Positions 13,242 through 16,607 of a stretch of 16,607 nucleotides of DNA are shown one piece after another. Both the position numbers and the translations under genes were made by a program. The notes below the pieces were generated by a model. The model saw only the letters and a program-made list of their open reading frames with translations, did not search any database and had not been told where the DNA came from. The number at the start of each line of letters is the position of its first letter. Position 1 is the stretch's first letter. The stretch is from Bacteroidota bacterium (lineage in GTDB: Bacteria; Bacteroidota; Ignavibacteria; Tepidaquicellales; Tepidaquicellaceae): positions 1 to 16,607 of the forward strand of contig JAEYVS010000178.1 in assembly GCA_023429265.1 (NCBI GenBank), in the 5' to 3' direction.

Positions 13242-16200
13242 ATGAAATTAGAAGATCTGACAGAAGAGCAGAGGGAGAAGATCTCCGAGTTTGGCGTGAA
13301 TACCTGGTTTGTACTGGACCTCTTCCGCGATTATAAGAATGACCCGGCATCGGTGAGCGATGAATGGAAAGATTACTTTAAGGATTTTGATTCGAGCGAA
13401 TTGAGTTTCGATATTGGAAATGACAATGGAAACGGTAAGGGAAACGGTAATGGAGTAACACAAACCGCTCCAAAGACAAAACCGCAAACTCAATCTCAGG
13501 ATAACGGCGCGAAGGTTTCCGCGAAACAGGTGAATATGCCAAAGCCTCTGGAAGGCGAAGAGCCGGCATTGATAAAAGGAGCGGGCGCGCGGATCATCGA
13601 TAATATGGAGGACTCGCTGAGCATCCCGACCGCGACGACATTCCGGGAAATGCCGGTGAAGCTTCTCGAAGAGAACAGGATAGTTATTAATAATTTCCTG
13701 AAGCAGAAGGGTCTCGGCAAAATTTCATTTACGCACATCATTGGCTGGGCAATTGTAAAAGCCATCGAGGAAGTTCAGAATATGAACAACTCATATACTG
13801 TGATCGACGGACAGCCCTATCTCGTGAAAAAACAGGATGTGAATCTCGGACTCGCCGTCGACATCGAGAAAAAGGACGGCTCGAGGTCGCTCATCGTTCC
13901 GAATATCAAGAAGGCGAACGAAATGAACTTCAAGGAGTTTTTTGAAGCATATAATGAGATCATAAATAAATCCCGTTCCGGCAAAATAGAGGTATCTGAT
14001 TTCCAGGGGACAACCATCTCACTAACAAATCCGGGCACCATCGGCACAAATGCATCGCACCCGAGACTTATGATGGGGCAGGGCACAATAATCGCAACGG
14101 GAGCGATAGATTTTCCGGCAGAGTTCCACGCCGCTACGAAGGATGTCATCGTATCGCTCGGCATCAGTAAAGTGATGAATATGACCAGCACTTATGATCA
14201 CAGGATAATCCAGGGCGCGGAGTCGGGGCTATTCCTGAAGCGCATACACGAGCTGCTGCTCGGACAGGATGAGTTTTACGACGAGATATTCCGTGACCTG
14301 AAGGTGAATGTGCTTCCGGTGTACTGGAAGGCTGATGATAATGTAGAGGACTTCGTAGGCATTAATAACATCAAGGAAATAGAAAAACAGGCTAAGGTCA
14401 TTCAAATGATAAATATGTTCAGGGTACGCGGGCATCTGCAGGCGCACCTCGACCCTCTCACCGATGATCCTAAGTATCACAAGGAGCTTGACTCATCATA
14501 TTACGGGCTGACACTGTGGGATTTCGACAGGGAATTTATTACGGACGGGCTCGCCGGGCTGCGATCCGCGAAACTGCGTGACATACTGGACATATTGCTC
14601 GAGACCTACTGCGGAAATATCGGCGTAGAGTATAAGCACATACAGGATGTAGAAGAGAAGGAATGGCTGCAGAATAAAATGGAGCCGGTAAGGAACATGC
14701 CGAACTTCGACGCGGCGGAAAAGAAGAACATACTTTATAAGCTGATGCAGGCGGAGAATTTCGAGAAATTCATCGACAGAAAATATCTCGGACACAAGAG
14801 ATTTTCACTCGAGGGATCGGAAACGATAATCGCCGTGCTGGATCATCTGCTGAATATCGGCGCGGAAGCAGGCGTTGAGGAAATGGTGCTTGGTATGGCG
14901 CACAGGGGAAGGCTGAATGTACTTGCGAATGTCATCGGTAAATCGATGCACGCGATATTCTCGGAATTCGAGGACAATGTAGAGAAATCCACACAGGGCA
15001 GCGGTGACGTGAAATACCACCTTGGCGCGAGCGGCACATACGAAACAGTTAAAGGTAAAAATATAAACGTAGCGGTAGCATCCAATCCCAGCCACCTGGA
15101 ATTCGTGAACCCGGTAGTAGAGGGCATTGTAAGAGCAAAACAAACCAGGCATAATGACACCGCGCGCGAGAAATACGTGCCCGTGCTTCTTCACGGCGAT
15201 GCTGCTTTTGCCGGAGAGGGCATTGTAGCAGAGACATTGAATCTGTCGCAGTTGAAAGGATACAGTACCGGCGGTACAGTACATATAGTTATTAACAACC
15301 AGATCGGATTTACTACTGCGCCGGTTGACGCTCGGAGTTCGGTATATGCTACAGACGTCGCGAAGATGGTGCAGGCTCCGATATTCCATGTGAATGGTGA
15401 TGACCCGGAGGCTTCGATGTGGGTGACACAGCTTGCATTTGAGTACAGACAGAAATTTAAGAAGGATGTGGTAATAGATGTATTCGGGTACAGGAGACTT
15501 GGTCACAATGAAACCGACGAACCTGCATATACACAGCCATTGATGTATAAAAAGATCAGGTCTATGCCTTCCGTACTGGAAAAGTACAAGGCAAAGCTGC
15601 TGAAGGATAAGACGGTGACCGATGAAGAAGTGAAGGAAATGGAAAACCAGATCAATGAGAGAATGGACAAGGATTATAACCTGGTAAAAAGCAAAGGCTC
15701 CGATACATTCGATGAGTCAGACGCGCCGCTTGCAGTTTCCAAGGATGAGATGAAGGAAAAGATGAAAGCCGAACCGACAAAGGTAAGCGCGGAACAGCTG
15801 GATGAAGTTGTGAAGGCATTGACGAGCGTACCGGAAGGATTTACTGTACACCCGAAGCTGAAGAAATTCGTAGAAAGCAGGGGACACTTCCCGCAGGAGA
15901 ATAGTTTCAAAGTTGACTGGGCTTTTGCGGAGTCGCTGGCGTTCGGTACATTGATGCTGGAGGGTACACCAATAAGGCTCTCCGGGCAGGACAGCGCGAG
16001 AGGAACGTTCTCACAGAGGCACGTAGTGCTGACGGACGTAGAGACCGGTGCGGAAATAATCCCTCTGAATCAGCTGGACTGCGAAGCGAAGATGGAAGTG
16101 CTCGATAGCCTTCTCTCTGAAGCTGCGGTGCTTGGATTTGAATACGGGTACAGTACGGCTGACCCTATCACGCTTGTTATGTGGGAAGCACAGTTCGGTG

Positions 16201-16607
16201 ATTTTGCGAACGCGGCGCAGGTGATCATAGATAATTTTATCTGCTGTTCATACACAAAGTGGGACCTTCCCAATAATGTGGTGATGCTCCTGCCTCACGC
16301 GCAGGAGGGACAGGGACCTGAACATTCAAGCGCAAGGCTGGAGAGGTATTTAGCATTGTGCGCGGATGATAATATGTTCGTGACTAACCCGACGACCCCT
16401 GCACAGTATTTTCATTTACTTCGTAGGAGGGCAAAGGCTAAATTTCCTAAGCCGCTGATCATAATGACGCCAAAGAGCATGCTGAGGGATAAGATGGCAG
16501 TTTCCGCGGCGAAGGATTTCATGGAGGGACAATTTCATGAGGTGATCAATGATGATAGAAGTGATAAAGAAAATTTTAAGAGGGTGATAATAACGAGTGG
16601 TAAGATT
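13242..16607 (+). CDS. kgd: Multifunctional 2-oxoglutarate dehydrogenase (E2 succinyltransferase domain fused to E1), 3' end outside window
   Basis: 1122 codons are open to the window edge; mycobacterial Kgd is about 1230, so roughly 100 are missing. Order: E1o N-terminal segment (1-50, NTWFVLDLFRDYKNDPASV then WKDYF), a Gly/Asn-Gln-rich linker (about 55-95), an E2 acyltransferase catalytic domain (about 105-345) with catalytic His320 in TSTYDHRIIQGAESG, then E1 (about 360 on). E1 shows MAHRGRLNVLANVIGK (His554 in HRGR), thiamine-diphosphate motif LHGDAAFAGEG (His651) through INNQIGFTT, FGYRRLGHNETDEP, and pyrimidine-domain IRLSGQDSARGTFSQRH and EGQGPEHSSARLERY. There is no lipoyl domain. This matches actinobacterial Kgd/OdhA, which decarboxylates 2-oxoglutarate and passes succinyl groups to CoA with other pyruvate/2-oxoglutarate complex subunits. 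The usual E2 HRxxDG Asp is Gln324, also as in the actinobacterial enzymes. ATG chosen after A/T-rich leader; no strong Shine-Dalgarno. Confidence 0.95.
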   Translation, partial: MKLEDLTEEQREKISEFGVNTWFVLDLFRDYKNDPASVSDEWKDYFKDFDSSELSFDIGNDNGNGKGNGNGVTQTAPKTKPQTQSQDNGAKVSAKQVNMPKPLEGEEPALIKGAGARIIDNMEDSLSIPTATTFREMPVKLLEENRIVINNFLKQKGLGKISFTHIIGWAIVKAIEEVQNMNNSYTVIDGQPYLVKKQDVNLGLAVDIEKKDGSRSLIVPNIKKANEMNFKEFFEAYNEIINKSRSGKIEVSDFQGTTISLTNPGTIGTNASHPRLMMGQGTIIATGAIDFPAEFHAATKDVIVSLGISKVMNMTSTYDHRIIQGAESGLFLKRIHELLLGQDEFYDEIFRDLKVNVLPVYWKADDNVEDFVGINNIKEIEKQAKVIQMINMFRVRGHLQAHLDPLTDDPKYHKELDSSYYGLTLWDFDREFITDGLAGLRSAKLRDILDILLETYCGNIGVEYKHIQDVEEKEWLQNKMEPVRNMPNFDAAEKKNILYKLMQAENFEKFIDRKYLGHKRFSLEGSETIIAVLDHLLNIGAEAGVEEMVLGMAHRGRLNVLANVIGKSMHAIFSEFEDNVEKSTQGSGDVKYHLGASGTYETVKGKNINVAVASNPSHLEFVNPVVEGIVRAKQTRHNDTAREKYVPVLLHGDAAFAGEGIVAETLNLSQLKGYSTGGTVHIVINNQIGFTTAPVDARSSVYATDVAKMVQAPIFHVNGDDPEASMWVTQLAFEYRQKFKKDVVIDVFGYRRLGHNETDEPAYTQPLMYKKIRSMPSVLEKYKAKLLKDKTVTDEEVKEMENQINERMDKDYNLVKSKGSDTFDESDAPLAVSKDEMKEKMKAEPTKVSAEQLDEVVKALTSVPEGFTVHPKLKKFVESRGHFPQENSFKVDWAFAESLAFGTLMLEGTPIRLSGQDSARGTFSQRHVVLTDVETGAEIIPLNQLDCEAKMEVLDSLLSEAAVLGFEYGYSTADPITLVMWEAQFGDFANAAQVIIDNFICCSYTKWDLPNNVVMLLPHAQEGQGPEHSSARLERYLALCADDNMFVTNPTTPAQYFHLLRRRAKAKFPKPLIIMTPKSMLRDKMAVSAAKDFMEGQFHEVINDDRSDKENFKRVIITSGKI

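Noticed and set aside
13248..16273. Numerous - strand frames opposite the oxoglutarate dehydrogenase gene
   Set aside because: The + strand encodes a continuous, motif-complete E2-E1 protein; the antisense frames are a by-product of its codon usage.

Overview
The window most likely comes from the Ignavibacteriota/Bacteroidota (FCB) lineage. The strongest clue is a secreted protein (1420-3423) ending in a type IX secretion sorting domain of the NYPNPFNPSTT type. Supporting clues are a small lipoprotein-style signal peptide, weak or absent Shine-Dalgarno sites, A/T-rich gene leaders and a repeat-rich intergenic stretch. This assignment is an inference from motifs; no marker gene is present.

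Layout. (1) 1-1299, +: the end of an unrecognised short frame overlaps (ATGA) a small DUF4160-type gene, followed by a TrmB-like transcriptional regulator. (2) 1365-3423, +: a near-consensus promoter and a secreted T9SS cargo with a predicted seven-bladed propeller. (3) 3442-5121, -: an orphan lipoprotein solute-binding protein of the peptide/nickel ABC family (SBP_bac_5), divergent from (4) 5237-6901, +: a class I adenylate-forming acyl-CoA ligase with a TTG start. The shared intergenic region holds an operator-like inverted repeat. (5) 6957-9397, +: a membrane-bound class III nucleotide cyclase, a membrane-anchored SRPBCC-like protein (TAATG coupled) and a small four-helix membrane protein, probably one operon. 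(6) 9391-12071, -: sixA-ppk1, also TAATG coupled, converging on the cyclase operon with a 7-bp tail overlap. (7) 12072-13241: about 1.17 kb with no convincing gene, packed with hairpins, REP-like palindromes and short dispersed repeats, plus a good promoter candidate pointing right. (8) 13242 to the window edge, +: a very large 2-oxoglutarate dehydrogenase in which an E2 succinyltransferase domain is fused ahead of the E1 domain, the organisation known from actinobacterial Kgd/OdhA. It is cut by the window end after 1122 codons.

Functionally the window mixes central metabolism (E1o/E2o of the TCA cycle), polyphosphate and phosphohistidine metabolism (PPK1 with SixA), second-messenger signalling (the cyclase operon) and uptake or activation of organic substrates. 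The most notable points are the E2-E1 fusion outside Actinobacteria, the non-ATG starts needed to give several genes sensible N termini, the cyclase's unusual base-recognition residues, and the repeat island in front of the oxoglutarate dehydrogenase gene. I saw no CRISPR array, rRNA, tRNA or intact insertion sequence.
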